Below are positions 37,592 to 47,845 of a stretch of 64,000 nucleotides of DNA, in pieces. The stretch spans positions 3,844,001 to 3,908,000 of the forward strand of contig NZ_CP036525.1 in NCBI RefSeq assembly GCF_007741535.1. The letters are read 5' to 3'. Position numbers and translations under genes: made by a program. The stretch's first letter is position 1. Every line of letters starts with the position of its first letter. The stretch comes from Rubripirellula lacrimiformis (lineage in GTDB: Bacteria > Planctomycetota > Planctomycetia > Pirellulales > Pirellulaceae). The notes below the pieces were generated by a model. It was not told the DNA's origin. It searched no databases and saw nothing but the letters and a program-made list of their open reading frames with translations.

Positions 37592-40500
37592 CTATTCGCG
37601 TCGCGCTCCATCACGAGACCCGGTATCAGTACGAGAGACCGATTGTTGTCGGCCCACAACTGGTTCGTTTGAAGCCAGCCTATCACGGCCGAACCAAGAT
37701 CGAAGCCTACGATGTTCGGGTCGAACCGGAAGATCACTTCTGCAATTGGCAACAGGACCCGTTCGCCAATCCCATCGCCCGGTATGTCTTTGAAAAGCCC
37801 ACGGACCACTTGGCCGTGACGGTGGATTTGATCGCCGATATGACGGTCATCAATCCGTTCGACTTTTTTGTCGAAGACGACGCGGATTGTTGGCCCTTTG
37901 AATATGCAGCCGAAGTTCGGCAACAGTTGTCGCCGTATTTGGTGAAGTCGGAACTGACACCCAAGTTGGCTGACTGGGTAGCGGGCATGCCCAAGCAGGC
38001 GGACCGAATCATCGATCTGTTGGTCGAGGTCAACCGGCGTGCGCAGAACCGGATCAACTACCGCATTCGTTTAGAACCGGGCATGCAGTCGCCCGAGGAA
38101 ACGCTGACGTTGGAAAGCGGTTCGTGCCGCGATTCGGCTTGGATGTTGGTCGAAACACTACGGCAAATGGGGCTAGCCGCTCGGTTTGTGTCTGGCTATC
38201 TGATCCAATTGGTTGCCGACGAGCCGCCGATTCCCGAAGCCGATGGCGCCGTCGCACCCTCGGGACCAACGGAAGATTTTTGCGATCTGCACGCTTGGAC
38301 CGAAGTCTATTTGCCAGGTGCCGGTTGGGTCGGGCTAGACCCCACCAGCGGTTTGTTTGCCGGCGAAGGACACATCCCGTTGGCGTCCACGCCGTCGTAC
38401 ACCGGCGCGGCTCCGATTTCCGGTGGCCACGAGCCCTGCGAAGTTACCTTTCATCACGAAATGTCGGTGACGCGGGTCTACGAAACACCGCGTGTGACGA
38501 AACCGTACAGCGACGATCAATGGTCAAAGATCATGAGCGTCGGCGACGACGTCGATAAGATTCTGGTCGATAGCGACGTCCGGCTGACCGTCGGTGGCGA
38601 ACCCACCTTCGTGTCGATCGACAACATGGACGACCCACAATGGAACAGCGAAGCGGTTGGCGAAGAAAAGCGTGTGCTTAGCAACGTGCTGTTGCTGAAA
38701 CTTCGCAACCAATGGGCGCCCGGGTCGATGCTGCACTATGGCCAGGGCAAATGGTACCCCGGCGAATCGTTGCCGCGATGGGCGTTGACCTGCATGTGGC
38801 GTCGCGATGGCGAACTGATTTGGAACGATCCAAAGTACATCGCCGACGAAGGCACCGATTACGGGCACACGCCGGATGACGCGAAGCGATTCGTCAGTCA
38901 CCTGGCAGCCGAACTGAACATCAGCGCCAAAATGACGGTCCCGGTATACGAGGATCTGTTCCACTATCTATGGCGCGAAGATCGATTGCCCGTCGATGTC
39001 GACCCGACGGACCCCAAGCTGGATGATCCCAACGAACGTGCGATGATGATGCGTACCTTCGATCAAGGGCTAAGCAGTCCGGTTGGATACGTGTTGCCGG
39101 TTCGTCGCGCTTGGTGGCAGGCCAAGGCCGGTTGGGTTAGCGGACGTCTTCCCGTTCGCAGTGACAAACTGTATTTGATTCCCGGCGATTCGCCGATTGG
39201 TTTGCGATTGCCGTTGGCCGCGTTGCCAACGTCCTATTCGGCTGATGCACCTTTCTACACAGCACCGGCCGACCCGTTTGCCCCCAAGGGGCCGTTGGGA
39301 TCGCTGCCGCGTGGCAACGAAGCTGCCGTACGGCATAGTGAATCGAGTCGCGCCGCCAACGAATTTGGTGGCCAGATCAATGAACAGGAATTGGACGAAG
39401 AAGTCGCTGACGAACTGCCCACCAGCGACGATGTCGTCGGCACCGCGTTGTGTGTGGAATGTCGATTCGGACGTTTGCATATCTTCATGCCTCCGACTCA
39501 GCGTCTGGAAGACTACTTGGATCTGGTTGCTGCGGTCGAATCGACTTGTGTCAAACTGGATATCCCGGTTGTGCTGGAAGGCTATCTGCCACCGCCGGAT
39601 GATCGCGTGGACTACTTCAAGGTCACTCCTGACCCAGGTGTGATCGAGGTCAACACGAATCCGACGTCAAGTTGGACCGCGCTGGTTGATCAAACCGAAT
39701 CGCTGTACCACGAAGCGCGTATGAGTCGCTTGGGTGCCGAGAAATTCGATATCGACGGCCGACACACCGGCACCGGCGGCGGAAGCCACGTTGTCCTTGG
39801 TGGGGCCACGCCATCGGAAAGCCCGTTTGTTCGCCGGCCGGATCTGTTGGCCAGTATCATTCGGTTCTGGCACAACCACCCATCGCTGTCCTTCATGTTC
39901 AGCAGTCGGTTCATTGGACCCACCAGCCAAGCGCCACGAATGGACGAATCGCGTCGCGATGCGGTCTACGAGATGGAAATCGCGATGGCCCAGCTGGATA
40001 AGATTGGCGACCATCAACCACCATGGCTGGTCGATCGACTGTTCCGCGACCTGCTGACCGACTTGACTGGCAATACGCACCGCGCGGAAATCTGTGTCGA
40101 CAAGCTCTATTCGCCCGATTCGTCGACAGGTCGATTGGGATTGGTCGAGTTTCGTGGATTCGAGATGCCACCGAACGCCCGGATGAACCTGGCCCAACAG
40201 TTGTTGATTCGCGCTGCCGTGGCTGTGTTCTGGAACAAACCGTATCGGGCACCCTTGGCAGATTGGGGCACGTCGTTGTACGACCGTTACATGTTGCCGC
40301 ATTTCATCTGGCAAGATCTGTGCAATTTGATTGGCGAACTGCAACGCGAAGGAATCGAGATTTCATCGGAATGGTTCGCACCGCATCACGAATTCAGGTT
40401 CCAAAAGATTGGCGAGGTCTCGTACAAGGATGTGCGTTTGCAGCTTCGCAATGCGATCGAGCCTTGGTATGTGATGGGGGAAGAACCGGCAGCCGGCGGC

Positions 40501-40947
40501 ACGGCCCGATACGTCGACTCGTCCTTGGAACGAATGGAAGTCTTGGTCGACGGATTCGATTCGAAGCGGATGGCGGTGCTTTGCAACGGCGTTCAGATCC
40601 CCATGCACGCGACCGGTGTGCAATCGCAATCCGTGGCTGGGATCAAGTATCGCGCTTGGCAACCGCCCCGCTGTTTGCACCCGACGATCGGGATCCATAC
40701 TCCGCTGCAGTTTGACATTGTCGAACGAATCACAGGTCGATCGATCGGTGGTTGTCGGTATCACGCCGTTCACCCGGGCGGTCTGTCACACGCATCGTTC
40801 CCGATCAACGCCAACGAAGCAGAGTCGCGACGTGCGTCTCGCTTCCAAGCGGGTACCATGACCGGCGGCGTCATCGACGTCCCAGAGGCAGCCATCATGC
40901 CCGGATCGACCGAGTACGCCGTCACCTTGGACATGCGTCGAACGTAG
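37588..40947 (+). CDS. Transglutaminase-like / DUF2126 fusion protein
   Basis: A 1119-residue fusion. The first 95 or so residues are the bacterial transglutaminase N-terminal beta domain (VALHHETRYQYERPIVVGPQ). The transglutaminase-like catalytic domain (about 140-270) keeps the triad: Cys in LESGSCRDSAWMLVETLRQ, His in CDLHAWTEVYLPG and Asp in WVGLDPTSG. From about residue 300 to the end lies a DUF2126 region (LTVGGEPTFVSIDNMDDPQW, QGKWYPGESLPRW, FRGFEMPPNARMNLAQQLL, and a late RAWQPPRCLHPTI). The transglutaminase fold here is more likely an amidase or protease. No signal peptide is evident, so a cytoplasmic role alongside the ATP-grasp and alpha-E proteins is likely. Confidence 0.9.
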   Translation: MTIRVALHHETRYQYERPIVVGPQLVRLKPAYHGRTKIEAYDVRVEPEDHFCNWQQDPFANPIARYVFEKPTDHLAVTVDLIADMTVINPFDFFVEDDADCWPFEYAAEVRQQLSPYLVKSELTPKLADWVAGMPKQADRIIDLLVEVNRRAQNRINYRIRLEPGMQSPEETLTLESGSCRDSAWMLVETLRQMGLAARFVSGYLIQLVADEPPIPEADGAVAPSGPTEDFCDLHAWTEVYLPGAGWVGLDPTSGLFAGEGHIPLASTPSYTGAAPISGGHEPCEVTFHHEMSVTRVYETPRVTKPYSDDQWSKIMSVGDDVDKILVDSDVRLTVGGEPTFVSIDNMDDPQWNSEAVGEEKRVLSNVLLLKLRNQWAPGSMLHYGQGKWYPGESLPRWALTCMWRRDGELIWNDPKYIADEGTDYGHTPDDAKRFVSHLAAELNISAKMTVPVYEDLFHYLWREDRLPVDVDPTDPKLDDPNERAMMMRTFDQGLSSPVGYVLPVRRAWWQAKAGWVSGRLPVRSDKLYLIPGDSPIGLRLPLAALPTSYSADAPFYTAPADPFAPKGPLGSLPRGNEAAVRHSESSRAANEFGGQINEQELDEEVADELPTSDDVVGTALCVECRFGRLHIFMPPTQRLEDYLDLVAAVESTCVKLDIPVVLEGYLPPPDDRVDYFKVTPDPGVIEVNTNPTSSWTALVDQTESLYHEARMSRLGAEKFDIDGRHTGTGGGSHVVLGGATPSESPFVRRPDLLASIIRFWHNHPSLSFMFSSRFIGPTSQAPRMDESRRDAVYEMEIAMAQLDKIGDHQPPWLVDRLFRDLLTDLTGNTHRAEICVDKLYSPDSSTGRLGLVEFRGFEMPPNARMNLAQQLLIRAAVAVFWNKPYRAPLADWGTSLYDRYMLPHFIWQDLCNLIGELQREGIEISSEWFAPHHEFRFQKIGEVSYKDVRLQLRNAIEPWYVMGEEPAAGGTARYVDSSLERMEVLVDGFDSKRMAVLCNGVQIPMHATGVQSQSVAGIKYRAWQPPRCLHPTIGIHTPLQFDIVERITGRSIGGCRYHAVHPGGLSHASFPINANEAESRRASRFQAGTMTGGVIDVPEAAIMPGSTEYAVTLDMRRT

Positions 40948-40978
40948 TCCGTAATGACCCAAGATAGGTCCCAACCGC

Positions 40979-41008
40979 AGCGCAAATCGCCAAGACTTTC
41001 GGCCATTC
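40979..41008. repeat. Dispersed repeat family C, copy 1
   Basis: A 30-bp sequence beginning AGCGCAAATCGCC and ending TTTCGGCCATTC is repeated with one mismatch at 41157-41186. Its first half recurs at 55121-55135 (AGCGGAAGTCGCCAA). In this copy TTTCGGCC (40997-41004) also pairs with GGCCGAAA (41014-41021), making a hairpin just after the operon stop. Confidence 0.75.
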
Positions 41009-41156
41009 TCCTCGGCCGAAAATCGAGGCGGTTTGTCGATTGAATCTAGTCTTTAGTTGGAATGCTAGCCGCGTGAGCGCTAGCCCCGGTTCCTGGGTTG
41101 CGAAGCCGATCTAGGTCGAATCGTAGCCGTCTTTCTGCAACGGCATGGGCACCGGT

Positions 41157-41186
41157 AGCGCAAGTCGCCAAGACTTTCGGCCATTC
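41157..41186. repeat. Dispersed repeat family C, copy 2
   Basis: Identical to 40979-41008 except G for A in AGCGCAAGTCGCC. A partner CCGAAA for the TTTCGG arm lies about 25 bp further on, so the hairpin potential is partly retained. Confidence 0.75.
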
Positions 41187-41261
41187 CCGCCCGCGATCCC
41201 CTCGACCGAAACTCTGGGCGAGGTTCGGTACGCGGGTGAATCGCAGGGGATCCGCGTCGCG

Positions 41262-41322
41262 CACCCCCCTGTCCGCGCACCCCCCTGTCCGCGCATCCCC
41301 GGTCCGCGCCCCCCTGTCCGCG
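41262..41322. repeat. Short tandem array, 14-16 bp units
   Basis: Two identical 16-bp units CACCCCCCTGTCCGCG (41262-41277, 41278-41293) are followed by a 15-bp variant (CATCCCCGGTCCGCG) and a 14-bp truncated unit. It lies between convergent genes, immediately before the RRM-gene terminator. Confidence 0.85.
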
Positions 41323-41325
41323 CAC

Positions 41326-41365
41326 AAAAAAAGCACCCGTGACAAAGATTTGTCTCGGGTGCTTT
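41326..41365 (-). terminator. Rho-independent terminator of the RRM gene
   Basis: AAAAAAA (41326-41332), then GCACCCG pairing with CGGGTGC (41356-41362), with inner GACAAA/TTTGTC. On the minus strand this is a 13-14 bp stem followed by seven T. It is 36 bp past the RRM stop. Confidence 0.9.
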
Positions 41366-41400
41366 CGTATTTGGATCAACTGCGATGGATCGCGTTGGAC

Positions 41401-41811
41401 TTAGTAGCGATCGCCACCGCGTCCGCCGCCGCCGCCACCACCACCGTAGCCGCCACGACTTCCGCCGCCGCCGCCGCCACCACCACCGTAGCCGCCGCGA
41501 CCACCGCCGCCACCGCCACCGTAGCCGCCGCCACCACCGCCACCGCCGCGTCCGCCGCGATCTTCGCGTGGACGAGCTTCATTGACGGTCAATGAACGGC
41601 CATCATGTTCTTGTTCGTGCAGGCCATTGATGGCTGCTTGGGCTTCCTCGTCGGTGCCCATTTCAACAAAACCAAAACCTTTACTTCGACCCGTGTCGCG
41701 ATCTGTGATGACCTGAGCACTATCGACTGTCCCGAACTGAGCAAACAACTCTTCGAGGTCGGCACTCGAGACATTAAAGCTCAAGTTGCCGCAATACAAT
41801 TTCCTTCCCAA
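41401..41811 (-). CDS. Glycine-rich RRM RNA-binding protein
   Basis: A 136-residue protein. Residues 1-80 are one RNA-recognition motif with RNP2 (KLYCGNLSF) and RNP1 (KGFGFVEM). The rest is almost only Gly with interspersed Tyr/Arg. This layout matches the glycine-rich RNA-binding proteins of cyanobacteria and planctomycetes, which are often cold-responsive. The RGG/GGYGG tail can bind RNA non-specifically and may promote condensates. It has its own intrinsic terminator and is divergent from uvrA. The Gly codons make a low-complexity GC-rich tract. Confidence 0.93.
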   Translation of the reverse strand: MGRKLYCGNLSFNVSSADLEELFAQFGTVDSAQVITDRDTGRSKGFGFVEMGTDEEAQAAINGLHEQEHDGRSLTVNEARPREDRGGRGGGGGGGGYGGGGGGGRGGYGGGGGGGGGSRGGYGGGGGGGGRGGDRY

Positions 41812-42277
41812 CGCTAACTCCTAGGCAAGGATTGACGACCCGTCGTTTACTTTCCGGGCCAAAAAGAAAGAGGCCAGCTTGGAGACCTACCAAGTGGGAC
41901 GAACGAAAGCTGACGCGAGTCTCTGCCAGAGCACCAAGCTCTGCATCGACAATTTCACGATCGACGAACCTACCGCCGGAAATTTTAGCCTATTTCGGGG
42001 TGGCGAATAGCCCAAAGCCGGATTGGAAGGGCAATCCAGGGCGGCTTTTCGCAATTCTGGGCGGCTTCCGATCTGGCTGGGCCGGTGGCGGTTCGATTGG
42101 CCACCTCGCCGCTCTGAATTCTCGCGAAAACGACTCGCAGAACGTCTTTGCCCCTTCCAATCGGTCGAAATGTTCCGGCATGTTCTCCCTGGCACCTTGC
42201 CAATAGCCCGCCAATGGCGATCCTGGACATACGATTGGACTCGAAAATTGATCCGCGACGATTGCCGAAGGTACGTT
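41812..42277. other. Divergent intergenic region (RRM gene / uvrA)
   Basis: About 470 bp. The uvrA frame stays open back to 42023, but the translated leader does not match UvrA, so it is treated as non-coding. The long leader of the RRM gene would suit cold-shock-type control, but no known motif was recognised. Confidence 0.4.
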
Positions 42278-45118
42278 TTGTCTAGTGATTTGATCTCTGT
42301 CCGCGGTTGCCGCGTCCACAATCTGCAAAATATCGATATCGATGTTCCGCGGGGCCAATTGGTCGCGATCTGCGGTCTGTCCGGCAGCGGAAAAACTTCG
42401 TTGGCGTTGGACACTTTGTACGCCGAGGGCCAACGCTGTTATATCGAGAGCTTTTCGGCGTACACGCGACAGTTTTTGCAGCGGTTGGATAAGCCGAATT
42501 GCGATTCGATCGAGGGGATTCCGCCCGCGATCGCTGTGACTCGCAGCGGTGGATCCAAGACGAACCGCAGCACGGTTGGCACGTCGACCGAAATTGCGGA
42601 TCACCTGCGATTGTTGTTCGCCAAAGCGGCAACACTGTATTGCCCGGGATGTGGCCAGATCGTAACTCGCGACGACCCGGCCGAGGTCGCAGAGACGTTG
42701 GCGGCGTTGGACGACAGTTGCCGTTCGATGATCGCGTTTGCGGTATGGTTGCCCGATCGCAAGTCGGCCGCCGAGATCCTGTTGGGGCTGCAACAGGATG
42801 GTTACCTGCGTTTGATCGTGGGGGAATCGTCCTATCACCTCTCTGACGATGATCGCAGTCGTTTGGCCAAGAAGATTCGCGCGGCGGGGACGCAGGCGTT
42901 GGTCATCGTCGACCGCGTGACCGGTTCCGACACTGTCGAGCGGCTCACCGAATCAATGGAAACCGCCATGTCAGAAGGGCACGGCCGCGCGGTGTTGTTG
43001 TCATCGGGCGGCGAATCAGATGGCGATTGCGAGCCCGATGGTCAACGCAGTGTCACCATCGATGGACGCCAGTGGTCTCAGCGAACGGTCAGCCGCGATC
43101 GACGGTGTGATCGCTGCGACATCGACTTTCCCGACCCGGTCCCCCGGCTGTTCAATTTCAACAATCCGTTGGGGGCCTGCCCGACCTGTGAAGGATTTGG
43201 CGACGTGGTCGATGTCGACATGGATTTGGTCGTTCCCGATCGATCCCTGTCGTTGGCCGAAGGTGCGATCGCGCCCTGGAACACTCCGTCATACGAACAC
43301 GAAAAACACGAACTGCTGGAACTGGCCGCGGACTACGATATTCCGGTGGATGTGCCCTTTTCGAAACTGAAAAAGAAACATCTGCGGCTGATCACCGCCG
43401 GGGTTCCTGATCGGAACTTTGGTGGACTGGACGGATTCTTTGCTTGGCTGGATCGCAAAAAATACAAGATGCACATCCGCATCTTCGCATCGCGTTTCCG
43501 TTCCTATCGAACCTGCCCGACCTGCGCGGGGAAACGATTCAAACCCGAAGCGCTGGCCTACCGCGTCGGGGATCAAAACATCGCGGATGTGTTGGCGATG
43601 CAGGCCGACGAATTGGTCGGACATCTGACATCGCTTGAACTGGGGACGCGTGAGGCCGAGATCGCGTCGGAGCCGATACGGCAGATCTCCGATCGCATCG
43701 GGTACCTGCAGGATGTCGGTTTGGGATACTTGCGTCTGGATCGCACGTTGCGCACTTTGTCGGGCGGCGAAACCCAACGGGTCGCGCTGACCTCTGCCCT
43801 GGGCAGCAGCCTGGTCAACATGCTGTACGTGTTGGACGAACCGACCGCCGGTTTGCATCCGGCCGACGTGGAACGACTTTCGCACGCCATCGTCGGGCTT
43901 CGTGATCGTGGCAATTCGGTGATTGTGGTGGAGCACGATGAAACCATGATCCGTCTTGCGGATCAGGTGATCGAGATCGGGCCGGGGGCGGGAATCGGCG
44001 GCGGGACGGTCACGTTCCAAGGCACGTCCGAGGAAATGTTGGCCGATCCCGATAGCCTGACGGGCCAGTTTCTGACCGGCCGACGTGGATGGACGCTGCG
44101 GGGCCATCAACCGCGGACCCCACGCGGACACATCACATTGACCGGCGCCCGAGGCCACAACCTCCAGAACATCCGAGTCGAAATCCCCCTGGAGGTGCTG
44201 GCGATGGTGACCGGCGTGTCGGGCAGCGGAAAGAGTTCGCTGGTTCAAGACACCCTGTACGGTGCGATCCGAAATCAAAAGTTGGGGGAATCGACCAAGC
44301 CGCTGCCGTTCGATTCGATCGGTGGGCTTAGCATGATCGACGATTGTGTGATGGTGGATCAATCGCCCATCAGCCGCTCGGCACGCAGCGCACCGGTAAC
44401 CTACGTCAAAGCGTTCGACCCGATCCGCAAAGCGTTCGCCGATACGGTCGACGCGCGGACGCGGAACTACTCCGCCGGTCACTTCAGTTTCAACAGCGCC
44501 AAGGGACAATGTGAACACTGTGAAGGTGCGGGCGTGCTGGAAATCGACATGCAGTTCTTGGCGGACGTTTCCATGCGTTGCCCCACTTGCCGTGGAACCC
44601 GGTACCGCGACGAGATTCTGCAGGTTCGCTACCGTGATCGAACCATCGACGACGTGTTGCAGATGTCGGTGCGTCAGGCCCACTCGTTCTTTCGCGGAGA
44701 TGCCAAAGTCCAGGATCGGCTGAGCCGCATGTTGGACGTCGGACTCGATTACATCAAACTGGGACAACCCGCCACGACGCTATCGAGCGGGGAAGGTCAA
44801 CGATTGAAACTGGCCGCGTTCCTGGCCAGCGCCAAGCGACGCCGGACCTTGTTCATCATGGACGAACCGACCACCGGATTGCACTTTGCCGATATCGTCC
44901 GTCTGGTCGACTGTTTTGACGCATTGATCGATGACGGGCACAGCTTGTTGTTGGTCGAACACAATTCGCTATTGATGCAAGCGGCGGATCACATCATCGA
45001 TCTAGGCCCCGGCGCGGCGGACGATGGCGGACAGGTCGTCGCCACGGGCACACCGGCCGAAGTTGCCAAGGTCCGACGCAGTGTGACCGGTCAGATCCTG
45101 AGCAAATTGGTCCAGTAA
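42278..45118 (+). CDS. uvrA: Excinuclease ABC subunit A (UvrA)
   Basis: UvrA recognises DNA damage and loads UvrB in nucleotide excision repair. The TTG at 42278 gives 946 residues and places the family start ([20 protein letters not shown]) at residue 5; an ATG at 42170 would add a non-homologous leader. The first ABC module has Walker [20 protein letters not shown] and signature [11 protein letters not shown]. The UvrB-binding region has CPGCG. Zinc modules are CDRCD/CPTC and, in the second half, [26 protein letters not shown]. The second ABC module has [15 protein letters not shown] and an unusual signature [12 protein letters not shown] (normally LSGGE). Partners uvrB and uvrC are not here; a second uvrA elsewhere is possible. 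Confidence 0.93.
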   Translation: MSSDLISVRGCRVHNLQNIDIDVPRGQLVAICGLSGSGKTSLALDTLYAEGQRCYIESFSAYTRQFLQRLDKPNCDSIEGIPPAIAVTRSGGSKTNRSTVGTSTEIADHLRLLFAKAATLYCPGCGQIVTRDDPAEVAETLAALDDSCRSMIAFAVWLPDRKSAAEILLGLQQDGYLRLIVGESSYHLSDDDRSRLAKKIRAAGTQALVIVDRVTGSDTVERLTESMETAMSEGHGRAVLLSSGGESDGDCEPDGQRSVTIDGRQWSQRTVSRDRRCDRCDIDFPDPVPRLFNFNNPLGACPTCEGFGDVVDVDMDLVVPDRSLSLAEGAIAPWNTPSYEHEKHELLELAADYDIPVDVPFSKLKKKHLRLITAGVPDRNFGGLDGFFAWLDRKKYKMHIRIFASRFRSYRTCPTCAGKRFKPEALAYRVGDQNIADVLAMQADELVGHLTSLELGTREAEIASEPIRQISDRIGYLQDVGLGYLRLDRTLRTLSGGETQRVALTSALGSSLVNMLYVLDEPTAGLHPADVERLSHAIVGLRDRGNSVIVVEHDETMIRLADQVIEIGPGAGIGGGTVTFQGTSEEMLADPDSLTGQFLTGRRGWTLRGHQPRTPRGHITLTGARGHNLQNIRVEIPLEVLAMVTGVSGSGKSSLVQDTLYGAIRNQKLGESTKPLPFDSIGGLSMIDDCVMVDQSPISRSARSAPVTYVKAFDPIRKAFADTVDARTRNYSAGHFSFNSAKGQCEHCEGAGVLEIDMQFLADVSMRCPTCRGTRYRDEILQVRYRDRTIDDVLQMSVRQAHSFFRGDAKVQDRLSRMLDVGLDYIKLGQPATTLSSGEGQRLKLAAFLASAKRRRTLFIMDEPTTGLHFADIVRLVDCFDALIDDGHSLLLVEHNSLLMQAADHIIDLGPGAADDGGQVVATGTPAEVAKVRRSVTGQILSKLVQ

Positions 45119-45130
45119 CGACGCATCCGT

Positions 45131-47845
45131 TTATGCATCGTTACTGGCTTGGCTGCGAATCAGTGACGCAACCAGGGCGGTCCAACCGGTTTGGTGGCTG
45201 GCGCCGAGTCCCTTTCCGGAATCGGCGTGGAAATACTCGTAGAACAGAACCAGATCTTTCCAGGCGGGATCTTTTTGATACTGTTCGTCGCTGCCGTGCG
45301 ATGGTCGGAACCCTTCGCTGTCGACTTCGAACAGCGAAATCAGCCGGCCTTCCAATTCGTAAGCGACCTCCTTCAGCGTCATCAGGTTTCCGCTGCCGGT
45401 CGGGCATTCAACTTGGAAATCGTCGCCATAGTAACCGTAGTAACGTTTCAGCGACTGGATCAGCAAGAAGTTGGTCGGGAACCAAATCGGGCCCCGCCAA
45501 TTGCTGTTACCACCGAACATGCCACTGTCGCTTTCGCCGGCGACATAAAACACTTCGTGATGTTCGCCACCAAATTCGAACACAAACGGTTCGTCGCGGT
45601 GGGCGGCCGACATGCTGCGGATCCCAAACGGTGACAAGAATTCTTCTTCGTCCAGCATCACCGTGATCAGTTTGCGAAACCGTTCTTCCGATGGGATCGC
45701 CAACAGTCGTTTGCTGGCATCACTATCGTCGGGGCATTCCAGTTTCATGTACGTCATGTGTTCGCTGAGCTCGCCGCGGTTTTCCAGGAACCACTTCATG
45801 CGGCGTTTGAAACCGGGCAGCTTGTCGATGATCTTCTCTTCCAAAACAACGCCGGTCAGCAGCGGCAACAGTCCCACCAGCGACCGGACACGGATCGGAA
45901 TCGATTCGCCGTCCACGTACAGGTGGTCGTAATAGAACCCGTCCGTTTCGTCCCACAGCCCCGTCCCGTCCATCGAATTCATCGCTTCGGCGATCGCGAC
46001 GTAGTGTTCGAAGAACTTGCTTGCCATGTCGCCATAGGCCTGATGGTCTTCGGCAAGTTCCATGGCAATCCGCAGCATCGATCCGCAGTAAAACGCCATC
46101 CATGACGTGCCATCGGCCTGTTCTAGGTGGCCTTTGGGCAGCGGTTTGCTGCGGTCGAAAACGCCGATGTTGTCCAGCCCCAGAAATCCGCCGGCAAAGA
46201 TGTTCTTGCCGCGAGGGTCTTTCTGGTTGACCCACCAGGTGAAATTGATCAGCAACTTTTGGAACGCACGTGCCAGGAACGCGCGGTCCCGTTGCAGGGG
46301 CGCACCGGTTGCTTTGTAAATTTCCCAAACGCCCCACGCATGGACAGGCGGATTGACGTCACCCAATTGCCATTCGTAGGCCGGGATCTGGCCGCTGGGA
46401 TGCATGTACCATTCCCGCAGGAACAGGATCATTTGTTCCTTGGCGAAATGGGGATCCAGTTTTGCAAATGGAACCATGTGGAACGCCAAATCCCAGGCGG
46501 CGTACCAAGGGTATTCCCATTTGTCGGGCATCGAGATCACGTCGCGGTTGAACAGGTGCCGCCAATCGCTATTGCGTCCCTGCTTCCGTGCCGGGTTGGC
46601 CGGCGCTCCGTTGGGGTCACCGTCTAACCACGTGCTGACGACGTAGTGGTAGAACTGTTTGGTCCACAGCAACCCCGCATAGGCTTGCCGCATGATCGCT
46701 TTGCGTTCAGCTGAAATCGCGTCATCGATCACCGTCGAATAGAACTCGTCCGCCTCTTCGATCCGTTTTTCGAACGTTTGGTCGAACGAATCATCGAAGG
46801 CTAGTTCGGAATACCGTTTCGAGTCCTTGCCGGCTTTGTCGGCGATCAATGGTTCGTCGACGTGCGTCATTCGCAATCGCACGGTGACCGATTCGCCCGC
46901 ACCGACCATCAACAGTCCATAGGCACCACATTTGGTACCGCGCTGATTGGGGTTCACCGCTTTGGTGTCGCCAGCGACGATATAGTCGTTCAGGCCGTCT
47001 TTGAAAAATTCGGATTCGCTGGGCAGCCCAGGGTGCCGCCGCGTGTTGGTTTCGTTGTCGGTGAACAGCCATGTCCATGCACCGGAGGTTCCGGCCTGGC
47101 CGGTTTGTTCACAGGTGCACCAGACCTGTCCGAGCGATTCGTGATTGGTTTGAACGACGTTGTCGACCAATCGCATGGTGGGCCGGGTGGTACAGCCTTC
47201 GTCGGTGCAGTGCCAGGTCCAGGTGTTGCGAAAGAACCACTGTGGCATCACATGCATCACCGCCGGTTGCGGACCACGGTTGGTGACGGTCAAACGGATC
47301 AGCAGATCGTCGGGGCCTGCTTTGGCGTATTCCGCCATCACGTCAAAGTAGCGTGAATCATCAAACGCAGGTGAATCCAACAGCTCGTATTCGGGTTCGT
47401 GCCGGTTGCGTCCTTGGCTGACCTCGACCAATTCCTCGTACGGGTACCTGCTTTGCGGATACTTGTACAACGCCTTCATGTAGCTGTGCGTCGGTGTGCT
47501 ATCCAGATAGTAATAGCATTCCTTGACGTCTTCACCGTGGTTCCCCTCGGGGCCCGTCACGCCGAACAGACGTTCTTTCAGGATCGGGTCGCGTCCGTTC
47601 CACAATCCGACACTGAAGCACAGTCGGCTTTGGCGATCGCAAACGCCTAGCAGGCCATCTTCGCCCCACCGATACGCTCGACTGCGAGCATGGTCGTGGG
47701 GGAAATAGCTCCACGTGGCATCGCCGCCCTCGCTGTAGTCCTCCCGGACAGTTCCCCACTGGCGTTCCGAAAGGTACGGTCCCCATCGCTGCCAATTGAC
47801 TTGGCGGCGGTTACTTTCAAGCAGACGAAGTTCTTCGGAAGACAT
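45131..47845 (-). CDS. Glucosidase, GH63/MGH1-like glycoside hydrolase
   Basis: A 904-residue protein without a signal peptide. The N-terminal third is a beta-rich domain (WSYFPHDHARSRAYRWGEDG, TVTNRGPQPAVMHVMPQWF). The C-terminal two thirds is an (alpha/alpha)6 barrel of the clan with GH63 and mannosylglycerate-hydrolase-like enzymes. Recognisable parts are EYPWYAAWDLAFHMVPFAKL, IPAYEWQLGDVNPPVHAW and NSNWRGPIWFPTNFLL. The Asp in AAWDLAFH and an acidic residue near YEWQLGDVNPP are likely catalytic. Substrates may be glucosylglycerate, mannosylglycerate or oligoglucosides; the choice cannot be made from sequence. It is convergent with uvrA at 12 bp distance. Confidence 0.82.
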   Translation of the reverse strand: MSSEELRLLESNRRQVNWQRWGPYLSERQWGTVREDYSEGGDATWSYFPHDHARSRAYRWGEDGLLGVCDRQSRLCFSVGLWNGRDPILKERLFGVTGPEGNHGEDVKECYYYLDSTPTHSYMKALYKYPQSRYPYEELVEVSQGRNRHEPEYELLDSPAFDDSRYFDVMAEYAKAGPDDLLIRLTVTNRGPQPAVMHVMPQWFFRNTWTWHCTDEGCTTRPTMRLVDNVVQTNHESLGQVWCTCEQTGQAGTSGAWTWLFTDNETNTRRHPGLPSESEFFKDGLNDYIVAGDTKAVNPNQRGTKCGAYGLLMVGAGESVTVRLRMTHVDEPLIADKAGKDSKRYSELAFDDSFDQTFEKRIEEADEFYSTVIDDAISAERKAIMRQAYAGLLWTKQFYHYVVSTWLDGDPNGAPANPARKQGRNSDWRHLFNRDVISMPDKWEYPWYAAWDLAFHMVPFAKLDPHFAKEQMILFLREWYMHPSGQIPAYEWQLGDVNPPVHAWGVWEIYKATGAPLQRDRAFLARAFQKLLINFTWWVNQKDPRGKNIFAGGFLGLDNIGVFDRSKPLPKGHLEQADGTSWMAFYCGSMLRIAMELAEDHQAYGDMASKFFEHYVAIAEAMNSMDGTGLWDETDGFYYDHLYVDGESIPIRVRSLVGLLPLLTGVVLEEKIIDKLPGFKRRMKWFLENRGELSEHMTYMKLECPDDSDASKRLLAIPSEERFRKLITVMLDEEEFLSPFGIRSMSAAHRDEPFVFEFGGEHHEVFYVAGESDSGMFGGNSNWRGPIWFPTNFLLIQSLKRYYGYYGDDFQVECPTGSGNLMTLKEVAYELEGRLISLFEVDSEGFRPSHGSDEQYQKDPAWKDLVLFYEYFHADSGKGLGASHQTGWTALVASLIRSQASNDA

